A stretch of DNA of 64,000 nt. It comes from a virus. Shown one piece after another: positions 51,267-60,892 of this stretch. How positions within the stretch are numbered: position 1 is the first letter of the stretch; every line of letters starts with the position of its first letter. The stretch lies in the IMG/VR virus record IMGVR_UViG_3300027763_000040, positions 34,874-98,873 of that record; one strand, written 5' to 3'. A model generated the notes under the pieces. That model worked only from the letters and a program-made list of their open reading frames with translations. It had not been told where the DNA came from and did not search any database. The position numbers and the translations under genes were made by a program.

Positions 51267-53835
51267 AGAAAAGTGCAGCGTCAAGTTCATTTATAGTACC
51301 AGTACCTCCTCCCGATCCTGTAGGTCCTGTAGGTCCTGTAGGTCCTGTAGGTCCTTGTGGACCTAATGAACTGAATACTTGCCAGGTTGTTCCATCATAT
51401 ATTAAATCTACAATTGTTAATCCCAAATCTAATGTTAGATCTTCAGACAATCCTTCAATTGTACTACCATTTCTTGCAACTGTTAGGTTATACGTTACCC
51501 AATTTGCACCATCAGATATACGGACAATATTTCCAGTTGATGGAGTTGCTGGAAGAGTAATTGTAAATGCTCCACCAGAAGTATTTGCAATAATTTGATC
51601 CCCAGTTGTTGCAGTATAGTTTGCTGTTTTATAAATCCAACTTGATAATCCTCCTCCTCCGCCACCACCAGATCCTGCTGGACCTTGAATTCCTATGAGA
51701 CCTTGAAGACCTTGAGAACCAACACCTTGAAGACCTTGAAGACCTTGTGATCCAACACCTTGAAGACCTTGGGATCCTTGAGTACCAGTAGATCCAATAC
51801 CAACAGTTCCCTGAAGACCTTGTGATCCATCACCTTGTAATCCTTGAGAACCTTGTGAACCAACACCTTGAAGACCTTGAAGGCCTTGAGTACCAGTGGA
51901 TCCAATACCAATAGTTCCCTGAAGACCTTGTGATCCAACACCTTGAAGACCTTGGTTTCCTTGAAGACCTTGAAGACCTTGAAGACCTTGAAGACCTTGA
52001 AGACCTTGAGATCCTTGAGAACCAGTAGATCCAATACCAATGACTCCTTGAAGACCTTGAGTACCTTGAGTACCTTGATTTCCTTGAGTACCTTGATTTC
52101 CTTGAGTACCCTGAGATCCTTGAGTACCAGTAGATCCGATACCAATGGTTCCTTGAACTCCTTGAAGGCCTTGAGAACCTTGTGATCCAATACCTTGAAG
52201 ACCTTGTAATCCTTGAGAACCTTGAGTACCAGTAGATCCGATACCAATAGTACCTTGAAGACCTTGTAATCCTTGAGAACCTTGAAGACCTTGTAATCCT
52301 TGAGAACCTTGTGATCCAATAGTTCCTTGAACTCCTTGAAGGCCTTGAGAACCAATAGTTCCTTGAAGACCTTGAGATCCTTGTGATCCAACACCTTGAA
52401 GACCTTGGTTTCCTTGAGCACCTTGCAAACCAGCACCAAAAGGAGTAGTCCAAGAAACTCCAGCACCAGTAGAAACTAAGATTGAATTAGCGGCGCCTAC
52501 ATTATTGTAAACATCATAAAGACCAGAACGAAGTCTTATATTCCCACCAACATCTAATGTAGTATCAGTAACTTGCATCCCACCGACAGCAAGTCTTACT
52601 CCATTAGGAATTTGATCAGTGCCAATACCCACTCCATAATTAAATAACCAAGCATCAGTATTCAGTCCAGTAAAGGAACCAGACTTCAACCACATAATTT
52701 GCTTATATGTTCTTGGAATATTATCAGTACCAAAACCAACATCAATATCAAATAATGGACTTCCTTCAGTTGACGCAATAGCAATACCACCATGATTTGC
52801 AGTGGTATCAGTTGAAACATCTTGGTTTAATGTATTTGTAGTAATACCAAGGACAATATTTTTGTCCTTAATTTTAACTTCATTAACAGCAAGGAATGCT
52901 GTTGTACCTCCAATAGTAATATTTCCACCAATATAAAGATTGGATCCATCAAAAGTAAAGTTATTGGATCCAGTTGGATTATTGGAACCATCCTTATAGA
53001 CGACTTGATTAGCACTACCTGCTACTGGGCCAGAAACACCTTGTGTTCCCTGAGTACCCTGGAGTCCTTGAGTACCTTGGGATCCTTGGGATCCTTGGGA
53101 TCCAGTAGATCCAATGCCAATAGTTCCTTGAAGACCTTGCGATCCTTGAGTACCTTGAAGACCTTGAAGACCTTGAAGACCTTGAAGACCTTGCGATCCT
53201 TGAGATCCTTGAAGACCTTGAGATCCTGTTGAACCAATACCAATAGTACCTTGAAGACCTTGTAATCCTTGAAGACCCTGAAGACCTTGAGATCCAACAC
53301 CCTGAAGACCCTGAAGACCTTGGAGTCCTTGAGATCCAGTAGATCCAATGCCAATAGTTCCTTGAAGACCCTGAAGACCTTGAGTACCTTGAAGACCTTG
53401 GAGTCCTTGAGATCCTTGAGATCCTTGAGATCCAGTAGATCCAATGCCAATAGTTCCTTGAAGACCCTGAAGACCCTGAAGACCTTGGAGTCCTTGAGAT
53501 CCAGTAGATCCAATGCCAATAGTTCCTTGAAGACCCTGAAGACCTTGAGTACCCTGCGATCCTTGAGAACCAGTAGATCCAATGCCAATAGTTCCTTGAA
53601 GACCTTGGATTCCTTGAAGACCTTGAGTACCCTGGGATCCTTGAGATCCAATACCCTGAAGACCTTGTGATCCTTGAGTACCAGTAGATCCAATACCAAT
53701 AATACCTTGAGTTCCTTGAGAACCTACAATAATATTTGGCACCAATTCCCATCCTTGGCCATTCCACTTCCAAGTTTTCGTTCCTATAGAAGTAGTAAGA
53801 CCTATTGTTGGACTGATTGGAAAATCAAGTGCCAT
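51262..53835 (-). CDS. Collagen-like fibre with two Gly-X-Gln blocks (857 aa)
   Basis: MALDFPISPTIGLTTSIGTKTWKWNGQGWELV is a phage fibre opening (a KTWKWNG-x-GWE segment). Residues 38-280 are Gly-X-Y repeats, mostly GLQ, GTQ and GSQ, with the recurring interruption GTIGIGSTG. A beta-structured middle (280-465: NNFTFDGSNLYIGGNITIGGTTAFLAVNEVKIKDKNIVLG) is followed by a second collagen block (about 466-720). The globular tail (YKTANYTATTGDQIIANTSGGAFTITLPATPSTGN) resembles a fibre-tip domain, then a short GPTGPTGPTG stretch. Trimeric fibre expected. Confidence 0.82.
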   Translation of the reverse strand: MALDFPISPTIGLTTSIGTKTWKWNGQGWELVPNIIVGSQGTQGIIGIGSTGTQGSQGLQGIGSQGSQGTQGLQGIQGLQGTIGIGSTGSQGSQGTQGLQGLQGTIGIGSTGSQGLQGLQGLQGLQGTIGIGSTGSQGSQGSQGLQGLQGTQGLQGLQGTIGIGSTGSQGLQGLQGLQGVGSQGLQGLQGLQGLQGTIGIGSTGSQGLQGSQGSQGLQGLQGLQGLQGTQGSQGLQGTIGIGSTGSQGSQGSQGTQGLQGTQGTQGVSGPVAGSANQVVYKDGSNNPTGSNNFTFDGSNLYIGGNITIGGTTAFLAVNEVKIKDKNIVLGITTNTLNQDVSTDTTANHGGIAIASTEGSPLFDIDVGFGTDNIPRTYKQIMWLKSGSFTGLNTDAWLFNYGVGIGTDQIPNGVRLAVGGMQVTDTTLDVGGNIRLRSGLYDVYNNVGAANSILVSTGAGVSWTTPFGAGLQGAQGNQGLQGVGSQGSQGLQGTIGSQGLQGVQGTIGSQGSQGLQGLQGSQGLQGLQGTIGIGSTGTQGSQGLQGLQGIGSQGSQGLQGVQGTIGIGSTGTQGSQGTQGNQGTQGNQGTQGTQGLQGVIGIGSTGSQGSQGLQGLQGLQGLQGLQGNQGLQGVGSQGLQGTIGIGSTGTQGLQGLQGVGSQGSQGLQGDGSQGLQGTVGIGSTGTQGSQGLQGVGSQGLQGLQGVGSQGLQGLIGIQGPAGSGGGGGGGLSSWIYKTANYTATTGDQIIANTSGGAFTITLPATPSTGNIVRISDGANWVTYNLTVARNGSTIEGLSEDLTLDLGLTIVDLIYDGTTWQVFSSLGPQGPTGPTGPTGPTGSGGGTGTINELDAALFS
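51660..53730 (-). repeat. Collagen-coding repeats, blocks 51660-52430 and 53030-53730
   Basis: Nine-base units such as CTTGAAGAC / CTTGAGTAC (plus strand) recur almost perfectly, with a longer cassette encoding GIGSTG-S/T-QG every 10-25 triplets. The reading is long and open on several frames because of the low-complexity DNA. Confidence 0.85.
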
Positions 53836-53855
53836 GTTTATATCTCTTTAAAAGT

Positions 53856-53863
53856 TATTTATT
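53856..53863 (-). promoter_or_regulatory. Late promoter AATAAATA before the 857-aa collagen-like gene
   Basis: AATAAATA 20 bp before the ATG at 53835. Confidence 0.6.
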
Positions 53864-53887
53864 TTATGTTTGGTTATCATACTAAAG

Positions 53888-54757
53888 TTATCCCCATTTA
53901 GTTCTAAGACTACTTATAACTGATGCCCTTTCTGTTGAGTCCATAGATCTATTATAAAATGCAAATTCACATGCAACTAATGCTGGATAAGTAGTATTGC
54001 CACTATAATCTACAGGTCTAATTTGAAAATATCTATTTGCATCTACTTGTGTAGAATAAGTTATTCCAGAAATTGTACCTGAAGAAGTATTCGCAGAACC
54101 TAGACTAGTATTATATGAAACGTTATATACGCTTCCAGTAACTGTAACAACATCATAATGAACAAAAGATGTTGATCCCCTATTACTACCACTAGTAATA
54201 GATACAGCCTTTGATGCGGCAGCATAATTAAAAACATCAAGTTCATCATTAGAAGAATTGACCCAATAAGTTCCATGATTAAAATCATAACTATAACCAG
54301 CCAAATACCACCTATACATTCTAGTATAATTTGAAATTGTTGTTGTGTGTTTCCAAACAGAAATCCAAGTATAAGAATCTGATGCTCCTATATTTGGAAA
54401 AGCATTTCCATCAGAATTTAAAAATGCTCCTTGATTTTGAGTACCAGTATTCGATGCTAAAGACAAACATTTTATTCCATTTTGAGTACTAATTGTAGTT
54501 GAAAAAGTACCAGTACCAGATCTTTTATGATAAAGTTGTGGAGTTGTGGATGATCCTCCAATAGAATTTCCAGCTGCTGAGGTAATTGCAGTACCATCCG
54601 TAGTATAAGTAGTTCCAACAGCATCTGCTAATACAGAAAAATCCCAATGAGAATATAAACTATTTGTTGGTATTACTCCAGAATATGATGCAGATGATAC
54701 TTTTTTCCTACTATTAAATCCAAATCCAGAACTAATCCTATTGACAATTGGAGACAT
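53888..54757 (-). CDS. LamG/ConA-like virion protein (289 aa)
   Basis: MSPIVNRISSGFGFNSRKKVSSASYSG then SLYSHWDFSVLADAVGTTYTTDG, LYHKRSGTGTFSTTISTQNGIKCLSLA, DSYTWISVWKHTT, MYRWYLAGYSYDFNHGTYW, ALVACEFAFYNRSMDSTERASVISSLRTKWG. The ending (EFAFYNRSMDSTER...L-x-x-KW) is the usual close of phage LamG-type modules. N-terminus probably attaches to the virion. Overlaps the large collagen gene stop by one base. Confidence 0.75.
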   Translation of the reverse strand: MSPIVNRISSGFGFNSRKKVSSASYSGVIPTNSLYSHWDFSVLADAVGTTYTTDGTAITSAAGNSIGGSSTTPQLYHKRSGTGTFSTTISTQNGIKCLSLASNTGTQNQGAFLNSDGNAFPNIGASDSYTWISVWKHTTTISNYTRMYRWYLAGYSYDFNHGTYWVNSSNDELDVFNYAAASKAVSITSGSNRGSTSFVHYDVVTVTGSVYNVSYNTSLGSANTSSGTISGITYSTQVDANRYFQIRPVDYSGNTTYPALVACEFAFYNRSMDSTERASVISSLRTKWG

Positions 54758-57700
54758 TATCTAAATCCCCCATTCACAATACCAAGAACAATATAATTTG
54801 CAGCAGTACTTGCAGAACCTACGGTATTAATTCCAGTAAAATTATAGATATCATATCCTCTAGTTGTTGTAACACCAGTGGTTGCAGATGCTAAAGAACC
54901 CCCAGACCAAAATATTGTTTCAGGAACACCATTCAAATTAACTGCAGTACAACTTCTTGCAGTTCCAGTTTGAGTTACAATTACACTAAATGTAATCACA
55001 TGATTATCAAAAGAACTGTCTGTTGGAATACCAGTTACATTCAGTGTAATATTACCACTCGGATTGGTACATAATCCAGTATTTGCACTATTCGAACTGT
55101 AAGTAATGGATACATTATTTCCATCTGTTCTTATAAGTTTTTCTGCAACATTTTGAATTCTTATTTCAGAAACTGTTGCTACACCAGATACTGAAAGTTG
55201 AGTAACTGATGCAATACCACCTATAACATTAGTAGATACTCCTGCTGCTGTAGCATACGTGGCAATACCAGCATTATTAGAATAACCAGTATTTATTTGT
55301 TGAGGTGTTGGACCAAATTCAACCCATTGAGAACTGTTTCCATCATTATAATAAAAATAAGTGATGCCATCATCTTCGTCTACCCAATAATCTCCGACAG
55401 ATGCAGATCCTGGTGGCGTAGATTGGCGATAAACCGTAAAGTTACCAACAAGTCCTTGAAGACCTTGCAATCCTTGAGAACCTTGAAGACCTTGCAATCC
55501 TTGAGAACCGAATGCACCCTGAAGACCTTGAGCACCAGTGGATCCAATACCAATGGTTCCTTGAAGACCTTGGAGTCCTTGAGCACCAGTGGATCCAATA
55601 CCAATAATACCTTGAAGACCTTGGAGTCCTTGAAGACCTTGTGATCCTTGAGAACCGAATGCACCCTGAAGACCTTGAGCACCAGTGGATCCAATACCAA
55701 TAGTTCCTTGAAGACCTTGAGTACCTTGAAGACCTTGAGTACCTTGAAGACCAGTAGATCCAATACCAATAGTTCCTTGAAGACCCTGAAGTCCTTGAGA
55801 ACCAGTAGATCCAATACCAATAGTTCCTTGAAGACCTTGAAGGCCCTGTAATCCCTGAGTTCCTTGAGATCCTTGAGCACCTTGAGATCCTGTTGAACCA
55901 ATACCAATAGTACCTTGAAGACCTTGTAATCCTTGAAGACCTTGCGATCCTTGAGATCCCAATACACCTTGAAGACCTTGAAGGCCTTGAGCACCAGTGG
56001 ATCCAATACCAATAATACCTTGAAGTCCTTGAAGACCTTGGAGTCCTTGAAGACCTTGTGATCCTTGAGAACCAGTAGATCCAATACCAATAGTTCCTTG
56101 AGTACCTTGTAATCCTTGAGTTCCTTGGAATCCTTGAGAACCTATCGATCCTTGAAGACCTTGAATTCCTTGAGAACCTTGAGAACCAGTAGATCCAATA
56201 CCAATAATACCTTGAAGACCCTGAAGTCCTTGAAGTCCTTGATTACCTTGAGTACCTTGATTACTTAAACCCTGAATTCCTTGAGTTCCCTGCGGTCCCC
56301 TAACAGATCCAACATTAGACCATGATGATCCATTATATACCCATAAATTACCAGTATTACTATCAATAACACCATCACCAGAAACAGCAGAAGGAAATCC
56401 ACTATTAAGTTGACTTTGCTCACTTCCTGGTGTTAATGGTAAAGATCCTTTAATAGTAACCGAAGTACCATCTGATCCACGTTGACCTATTGCGCCTTGA
56501 GATCCAAATATTCCTTGCGTTCCCTGAATTCCTTGAGCACCAGTGGATCCAATACCAATAATACCTTGAAGACCTTGGAGTCCTTGAAGACCTTGGAGTC
56601 CTTGAGCACCAGTGGATCCAATACCAATAATACCTTGAAGTCCTTGGAGTCCTTGAAGTCCTTGAAGTCCTTGGAGTCCTTGGAGTCCTTGAAGACCTTG
56701 GAGTCCTTGAGCACCAGTGGATCCAATGCCAATGGTTCCTTGAAGTCCTTGTAATCCTTGAGAACCTTGAAGACCTTGTAATCCTTGAGAACCTTGAGCA
56801 CCAGTAGATCCAATACCAATAGTACCTTGAAGACCTTGTAATCCTTGAGAACCTTGAAGACCTTGTAATCCTTGAGAACCTTGAGCACCAGTAGATCCAA
56901 TACCAATAGTTCCTTGAGTACCTTGAGTACCTTGAGCACCTTGAGTACCAGTAGATCCAATACCAATAGTTCCTTGAGTACCTTGGAGTCCTTGAAGACC
57001 TTGAGTACCTTGAGCACCTTGAGTACCAGTAGATCCGATACCAATGGTTCCTTGAACTCCTTGAGTTCCTTGAGCACCTTGAGTTCCTTGAGCACCAGTA
57101 GATCCAATACCAATGGTTCCTTGAACTCCTTGAAGTCCTTGACGACCTTGAGTTCCTTGAGCACCTTGTGATCCAATAGTTCCTTGAACTCCTTGAAGAC
57201 CTTGAGAACCAATAGTTCCTTGAAGTCCTTGAGCACCTTGGGCGCCAGTAGATCCAATACCAGAAGTTGTTGAAAATGTTATTTTTTTCGGATCAGTTGC
57301 TTTTGTTGTAATTGCAATTCCAGGTCCAGCAACAATCTCAACAGTATCCTCAGCAACCGCAACGAGAGGATCTTGCCCAGCAACATTCCAAGTTTTAAAA
57401 CTACTACCCAACTGAACAAAAACTTCATTATTGCCAAGACTTGTTACGGCAAATCCAGTATTTCTATCAAATCTTATTGCACTTACATTCGTTACAGCAT
57501 CTGTACTATTAATCCCAGCGTAACCAGATCTTGTGCTAACAGTAAGTGATGACCCAACCCCAGTTAATTTTGATCCATCACCATAAAAACTAAATGCACT
57601 TACAATTCCAGTATTACCATAAATTGTAACACCAGTACCAACATTTAAAACATTTGTTGTGCCATTGAGAGTGATGCTCGAAGATCCAACAGTTAAAATA

Positions 57701-59532
57701 CCAGAAATTCTTGCGTTTCCAGTAACATCTAATTTTGATTTTGGTAATGTAGAACCTATACCAACATTTCCACTTAAATTAATTCTTATAGCATCATTCT
57801 GTCCATTCGCACCTAGACCAAGTTGAACAGAAGATTCTGCACGAACATTGGATACTAAGTTCGAATGAGAGATAACAATATCACCTTGACCACCTTTTAC
57901 AAATCTTATATTTCCACCGTCAACTTCAAAAACATATTGTTCTGCAGGAGAAAGGACCCCAATACCAACTTGTCCAGAATTAAGAACAGTAAATGCATTG
58001 GCATCATTACGAGATCCATGTTCAACAAGGAAAGCAGGTCCAGTTCCAAGTTGTGTTACACGAAGAAGTTCTGTAGTTGTTGCCCCCTCAAAAATAACAT
58101 CGCCAGAAACATTAAGAAACGCTGGAGTAAGTGTGGTTCCAATTCCAACACCATTATTTGTAAATCTAACCTTTTCGTTAGATGCTAATGTTCCACCAGA
58201 GAATAATGAAAGATATGAAGTACTTTTTCCAACACCAAGAGATAGATTTCCATCAGATGCATACAAATAACCATCAGTTGGTCCATTAATAGTCCAAATA
58301 TCAGTACCAAATCCAGTATTATTAATACCAAGATCTAAGAAGTTTAGTGTATCAGTTCCATTATCTGCAGTTAAAATAAGATCAGAAGATGCATTAGATC
58401 CAGAAGAAGTATTTCTGATGTTAACTTGGGCATAAGAATTTACATTTGAACTAAAATCTGCAAGTGCATTTACCAGTCCAGAAGTAGAAGAAGTATTATT
58501 TGCGACGGAGAGTTTATATGGGGGATTTGTGATGCCTATACCAGTATTACCTTGGATATAAGCACTACTATTGACTTGAAGTTTTTGATTTGCTGTTCCT
58601 GTTGAATACCCGCCACCAACGATAACATTTCCATCAGAATCAATTTGCATTCTTGAAGAAGCACTTTCATCATTATAGTTTCCTGTATAAAATGTAATAT
58701 TAGTAGCATCAGGAGACCCCCAACCACCGCCACCAACATAAACAGATCTTTCAATTGCATCATCCCAAGTTCCAAAAGCACTAAAAGGTATATTTGAGTT
58801 ATTATATCGTGCTCCACGTATAATAGAACCCTTACTAGTTAAATTATTTAAACTATATCCAGAAAGAGTAATAGCATTATAATTATCTATTCCATTACCA
58901 TAAATTTCTAATGTAGACTTAATATTTGTTGTTCCAATTCCAACAAAATATCCATTACCAACAACGTGAAGTTTTGATGTTGGATTTGTGGTTCCTATAC
59001 CAACATTCGAAAGTGTATTGATACCAGCAGAAGTTTTTTCCCAATAATTAGATCCTGATGGACCTTCAATTCCCATGACACCCTGAAGTCCTTGAGATCC
59101 ACCACCCTGAAGACCTTGCAATCCTTGAGTGCCCTGCGATCCTTGAGAACCAGTAGATCCAATACCAATAATACCTTGAGAACCTTGATTTCCTTGTGTA
59201 CCTTGATAACCTTGTGATCCTATAGATCCTTGAGCACCTTGATTTGATAATCCCTGAACACCTTGATTTCCTTGTGTACCCTGATTTCCTTGTGATCCTA
59301 TAGATCCTTGAGTACCCTGATTTGATAATCCTTGAACACCTTGACGACCTTGAGTACCTTGAACACCCTGTCCAACAAATTCGCCACTTATACCCTGACT
59401 ACCTTGTGTACCTTGAAATCCTTGAGTTCCATCGCGTCCAATATTACTGGAAACTACCTTGATGGCGTTTTCTTGGCCAACTCTTACGGTAGTAGTATTT
59501 GGTGGATTAACATTTACATTAATATCAGACAT
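54757..59532 (-). CDS. Large collagen-like tail fibre (1591 aa)
   Basis: Starts MSDINVNVNPPNTTTVRVGQENAIKVVSSNIGRDGTQGFQG. A first collagen block (about 35-160) leads to a long beta-structured shaft (160-760: NVGIGTTNPTSKLHVVGNGYFVGIGTT, KLQVNSSAYIQGNTGIGITNPPYKLSV, repeated fibre-type GIGTT motifs). Two further collagen blocks lie at about 757-1010 (57250-56500) and 1080-1370 (56300-55450), separated by PLTPGSEQSQLNSGFP. They are rich in GLQGLQG and GTIGIGSTG. The C-terminal globular tail (GDYWVDEDDGITYFYYNDGNSSQWVEFG, RTDGNNVSITYSSNS) resembles tips of other phage fibres. First gene of the collagen/LamG set under a late promoter. Confidence 0.85.
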   Translation of the reverse strand: MSDINVNVNPPNTTTVRVGQENAIKVVSSNIGRDGTQGFQGTQGSQGISGEFVGQGVQGTQGRQGVQGLSNQGTQGSIGSQGNQGTQGNQGVQGLSNQGAQGSIGSQGYQGTQGNQGSQGIIGIGSTGSQGSQGTQGLQGLQGGGSQGLQGVMGIEGPSGSNYWEKTSAGINTLSNVGIGTTNPTSKLHVVGNGYFVGIGTTNIKSTLEIYGNGIDNYNAITLSGYSLNNLTSKGSIIRGARYNNSNIPFSAFGTWDDAIERSVYVGGGGWGSPDATNITFYTGNYNDESASSRMQIDSDGNVIVGGGYSTGTANQKLQVNSSAYIQGNTGIGITNPPYKLSVANNTSSTSGLVNALADFSSNVNSYAQVNIRNTSSGSNASSDLILTADNGTDTLNFLDLGINNTGFGTDIWTINGPTDGYLYASDGNLSLGVGKSTSYLSLFSGGTLASNEKVRFTNNGVGIGTTLTPAFLNVSGDVIFEGATTTELLRVTQLGTGPAFLVEHGSRNDANAFTVLNSGQVGIGVLSPAEQYVFEVDGGNIRFVKGGQGDIVISHSNLVSNVRAESSVQLGLGANGQNDAIRINLSGNVGIGSTLPKSKLDVTGNARISGILTVGSSSITLNGTTNVLNVGTGVTIYGNTGIVSAFSFYGDGSKLTGVGSSLTVSTRSGYAGINSTDAVTNVSAIRFDRNTGFAVTSLGNNEVFVQLGSSFKTWNVAGQDPLVAVAEDTVEIVAGPGIAITTKATDPKKITFSTTSGIGSTGAQGAQGLQGTIGSQGLQGVQGTIGSQGAQGTQGRQGLQGVQGTIGIGSTGAQGTQGAQGTQGVQGTIGIGSTGTQGAQGTQGLQGLQGTQGTIGIGSTGTQGAQGTQGTQGTIGIGSTGAQGSQGLQGLQGSQGLQGLQGTIGIGSTGAQGSQGLQGLQGSQGLQGLQGTIGIGSTGAQGLQGLQGLQGLQGLQGLQGLQGLQGIIGIGSTGAQGLQGLQGLQGLQGIIGIGSTGAQGIQGTQGIFGSQGAIGQRGSDGTSVTIKGSLPLTPGSEQSQLNSGFPSAVSGDGVIDSNTGNLWVYNGSSWSNVGSVRGPQGTQGIQGLSNQGTQGNQGLQGLQGLQGIIGIGSTGSQGSQGIQGLQGSIGSQGFQGTQGLQGTQGTIGIGSTGSQGSQGLQGLQGLQGLQGIIGIGSTGAQGLQGLQGVLGSQGSQGLQGLQGLQGTIGIGSTGSQGAQGSQGTQGLQGLQGLQGTIGIGSTGSQGLQGLQGTIGIGSTGLQGTQGLQGTQGLQGTIGIGSTGAQGLQGAFGSQGSQGLQGLQGLQGIIGIGSTGAQGLQGLQGTIGIGSTGAQGLQGAFGSQGLQGLQGSQGLQGLQGLVGNFTVYRQSTPPGSASVGDYWVDEDDGITYFYYNDGNSSQWVEFGPTPQQINTGYSNNAGIATYATAAGVSTNVIGGIASVTQLSVSGVATVSEIRIQNVAEKLIRTDGNNVSITYSSNSANTGLCTNPSGNITLNVTGIPTDSSFDNHVITFSVIVTQTGTARSCTAVNLNGVPETIFWSGGSLASATTGVTTTRGYDIYNFTGINTVGSASTAANYIVLGIVNGGFR
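55450..57250 (-). repeat. Collagen-coding repeats, blocks 55450-56300 and 56500-57250
   Basis: Tandem nine-base units with Gln-Gly codons, interspersed with the complement of a cassette encoding IGIGSTG. The cassettes are nearly identical to those in the 857-aa gene. Confidence 0.85.
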
Positions 59533-59577
59533 TCCTTAAATACTCTCGTATTTTTCTAGTACGTGTTCCGTTATGGT

Positions 59578-59585
59578 TATTTATC
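59578..59585 (-). promoter_or_regulatory. Late promoter GATAAATA before the 1591-aa fibre
   Basis: GATAAATA 45 bp before the ATG at 59532, touching the stop of the HNH gene. Confidence 0.6.
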
Positions 59586-59956
59586 TAACTGATATTATTG
59601 CTTCTTGGGCGATACTTATATAAATCTGTACGTGCTTCTGGTTTCATCCAGTTTTTAATTTTCTCATAATTCTCAGCAGAAAAGAAGCACTGATTATAAT
59701 ACCATTCTTCCCAAAGAGTATGTCCTTTGGATTGATTACAAGAATGACAGCAGGCAACTACATTCGTCTTAATATCCAAACCACCTTTACACTGGGGAGT
59801 AATGTGATCTAGTGTGATGTTTTCTTCAGAATCACAATAGGCACATTTGTTTTCCCATTGTTCTTTTATATTCTTCCTCCACATTCGTTTTGCTTCTGCT
59901 TTACTTGTCGTTTCTAGATTAAACAGATAGTCCTTAAACGAGTGTAGAGGAACCAT
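59585..59956 (-). CDS. HNH endonuclease (123 aa)
   Basis: ATG at 59956 (MVPLHSFKDYLFNL) chosen over a TTG. The HNH core is clear: CAYCDSEENITLDHITPQCKGGLD, NVVACCHSCNQSKG, with CxxC pairs on both sides for zinc and DH for catalysis. Free-standing HNH genes in T4-like phages are often homing endonucleases that cut related phage genomes. It lies between the oxygenase region and the fibre operon and has its own late box upstream. Confidence 0.88.
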   Translation of the reverse strand: MVPLHSFKDYLFNLETTSKAEAKRMWRKNIKEQWENKCAYCDSEENITLDHITPQCKGGLDIKTNVVACCHSCNQSKGHTLWEEWYYNQCFFSAENYEKIKNWMKPEARTDLYKYRPRSNNIS

Positions 59957-59975
59957 AAGTATTTGCAACTTATGA

Positions 59976-60098
59976 TTATTTATTCTTGGTTTTTATAACT
60001 TCTACGAGTTCTTTAAATGTGATATAGATGTAATGAAACTCATCATAGTAAGTGACATCAGAGTCTCTCTCTAGAAATTTTTTAATTTTCTTTAACAT
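59976..60098 (-). CDS. Small protein (40 aa)
   Basis: Read by hand: MLKKIKKFLERDSDVTYYDE, then FHYIYITFKELVEVIKTKNK. The ATG lies inside the end of the oxygenase gene (17-bp overlap). Charged helix plus aromatic strand. Its stop region forms the late box for the HNH gene. Function unknown. Confidence 0.55.
   Translation of the reverse strand: MLKKIKKFLERDSDVTYYDEFHYIYITFKELVEVIKTKNK
59977..59984 (-). promoter_or_regulatory. Late promoter AATAAATA before the HNH gene
   Basis: AATAAATA 20 bp before the ATG at 59956. Confidence 0.55.
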
Positions 60099-60711
60099 AT
60101 GGAGATAATCTCTCTAATGCATCGTCCCACATAATTCTATCTCCACTTGGAGTAAACAAAGCAACTGTAATCACAACTCTTCTCTCATTTGTAGGATTAT
60201 ATGAACTATGTAAAGGCCCTACATTAATTAGACTGCAAGTTCCAATTTCTGCTTCATATTCTAATTTGGCATCATTTTCATAAGACATTAAAACTCTTCC
60301 ATGATAATGACTATCATTCCTATCTCCAACTCGAACTTTTGATATTTCTGGTATTTGATCTGCCGATACACTCTCAAGACTTGTACTAATATTATGAACT
60401 TTTTCGGAAGTCCACCATCTCATAGTACTACCATTAGCGCCATACTGAAAAACAATTTTTGCCCAATCATCCCATTCAGTGTTATCCGAATGTATTACTC
60501 CAACATCATTTGGGGGAGTACAAAAAACTTCAATCCAATAACTTGTCATATTCAATGACTTAAGAAGTTTAATAAGATTTGGATTATTGAGTTGATTTAA
60601 TTTCAAAGTTTTATGAAATTCTACCCATTTCATGCCATTACTATTCCATTTACTGACATCAATATTTGGAACACAATTTGACAAATTTAAATGTCTATGA
60701 TATCTGTTCAT
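60082..60711 (-). CDS. 2OG-Fe(II) oxygenase-like protein (209 aa)
   Basis: ATG at 60711 (MNRYHRHLNLSNCVPNI) chosen; ATG at 60729 is possible. Candidate iron ligands are His and Asp in VGVIHSDNTEW (HxD) and the distal His in VGPLHSSYNP, followed by NERRVVITVALF, where Arg would bind 2-oxoglutarate. This is the double-stranded beta-helix layout of cyanophage 2OG oxygenases and aspartyl-hydroxylase-like proteins. Substrate unknown. Gene overlaps on both ends with small ORFs. Confidence 0.65.
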   Translation of the reverse strand: MNRYHRHLNLSNCVPNIDVSKWNSNGMKWVEFHKTLKLNQLNNPNLIKLLKSLNMTSYWIEVFCTPPNDVGVIHSDNTEWDDWAKIVFQYGANGSTMRWWTSEKVHNISTSLESVSADQIPEISKVRVGDRNDSHYHGRVLMSYENDAKLEYEAEIGTCSLINVGPLHSSYNPTNERRVVITVALFTPSGDRIMWDDALERLSPYVKEN

Positions 60712-60892
60712 TTTTTTTCTTACAGGCATCTCTTGCCCAAGCACGACTTAAACTATCTATATGAGAACAAGATTTTTTAGATTCCCCACAGTATGGACAT
60801 TTAGCATCTGGGGGATCCTTTAAGTATCCGTCAGGTATGTACATCCTCTTCTTTTTGAGATTCTCAGATTGTTTATGTTTTCTGTGATTCAT
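60695..60892 (-). CDS. Small zinc-ribbon-like protein (65 aa)
   Basis: MNHRKHKQSENLKKKRMYIP, then DGYLKDPPDAKCPYCGESKKSCSHIDSLSRAWARDACKKKNEQIS. CPYC followed by CSH and a distant Cys suggests a metal-binding knuckle, with a basic N-terminus. ATGA overlap with the upstream gene. May bind nucleic acid. No family assigned. Confidence 0.6.
   Translation of the reverse strand: MNHRKHKQSENLKKKRMYIPDGYLKDPPDAKCPYCGESKKSCSHIDSLSRAWARDACKKKNEQIS

Noticed and set aside
51262-59532. Long Lys/Leu-, Trp/Arg- or Thr/Leu-rich ORFs in other frames of the collagen regions
   Set aside because: They are products of the nine-base repeat being open in several frames; no start signals or folds.
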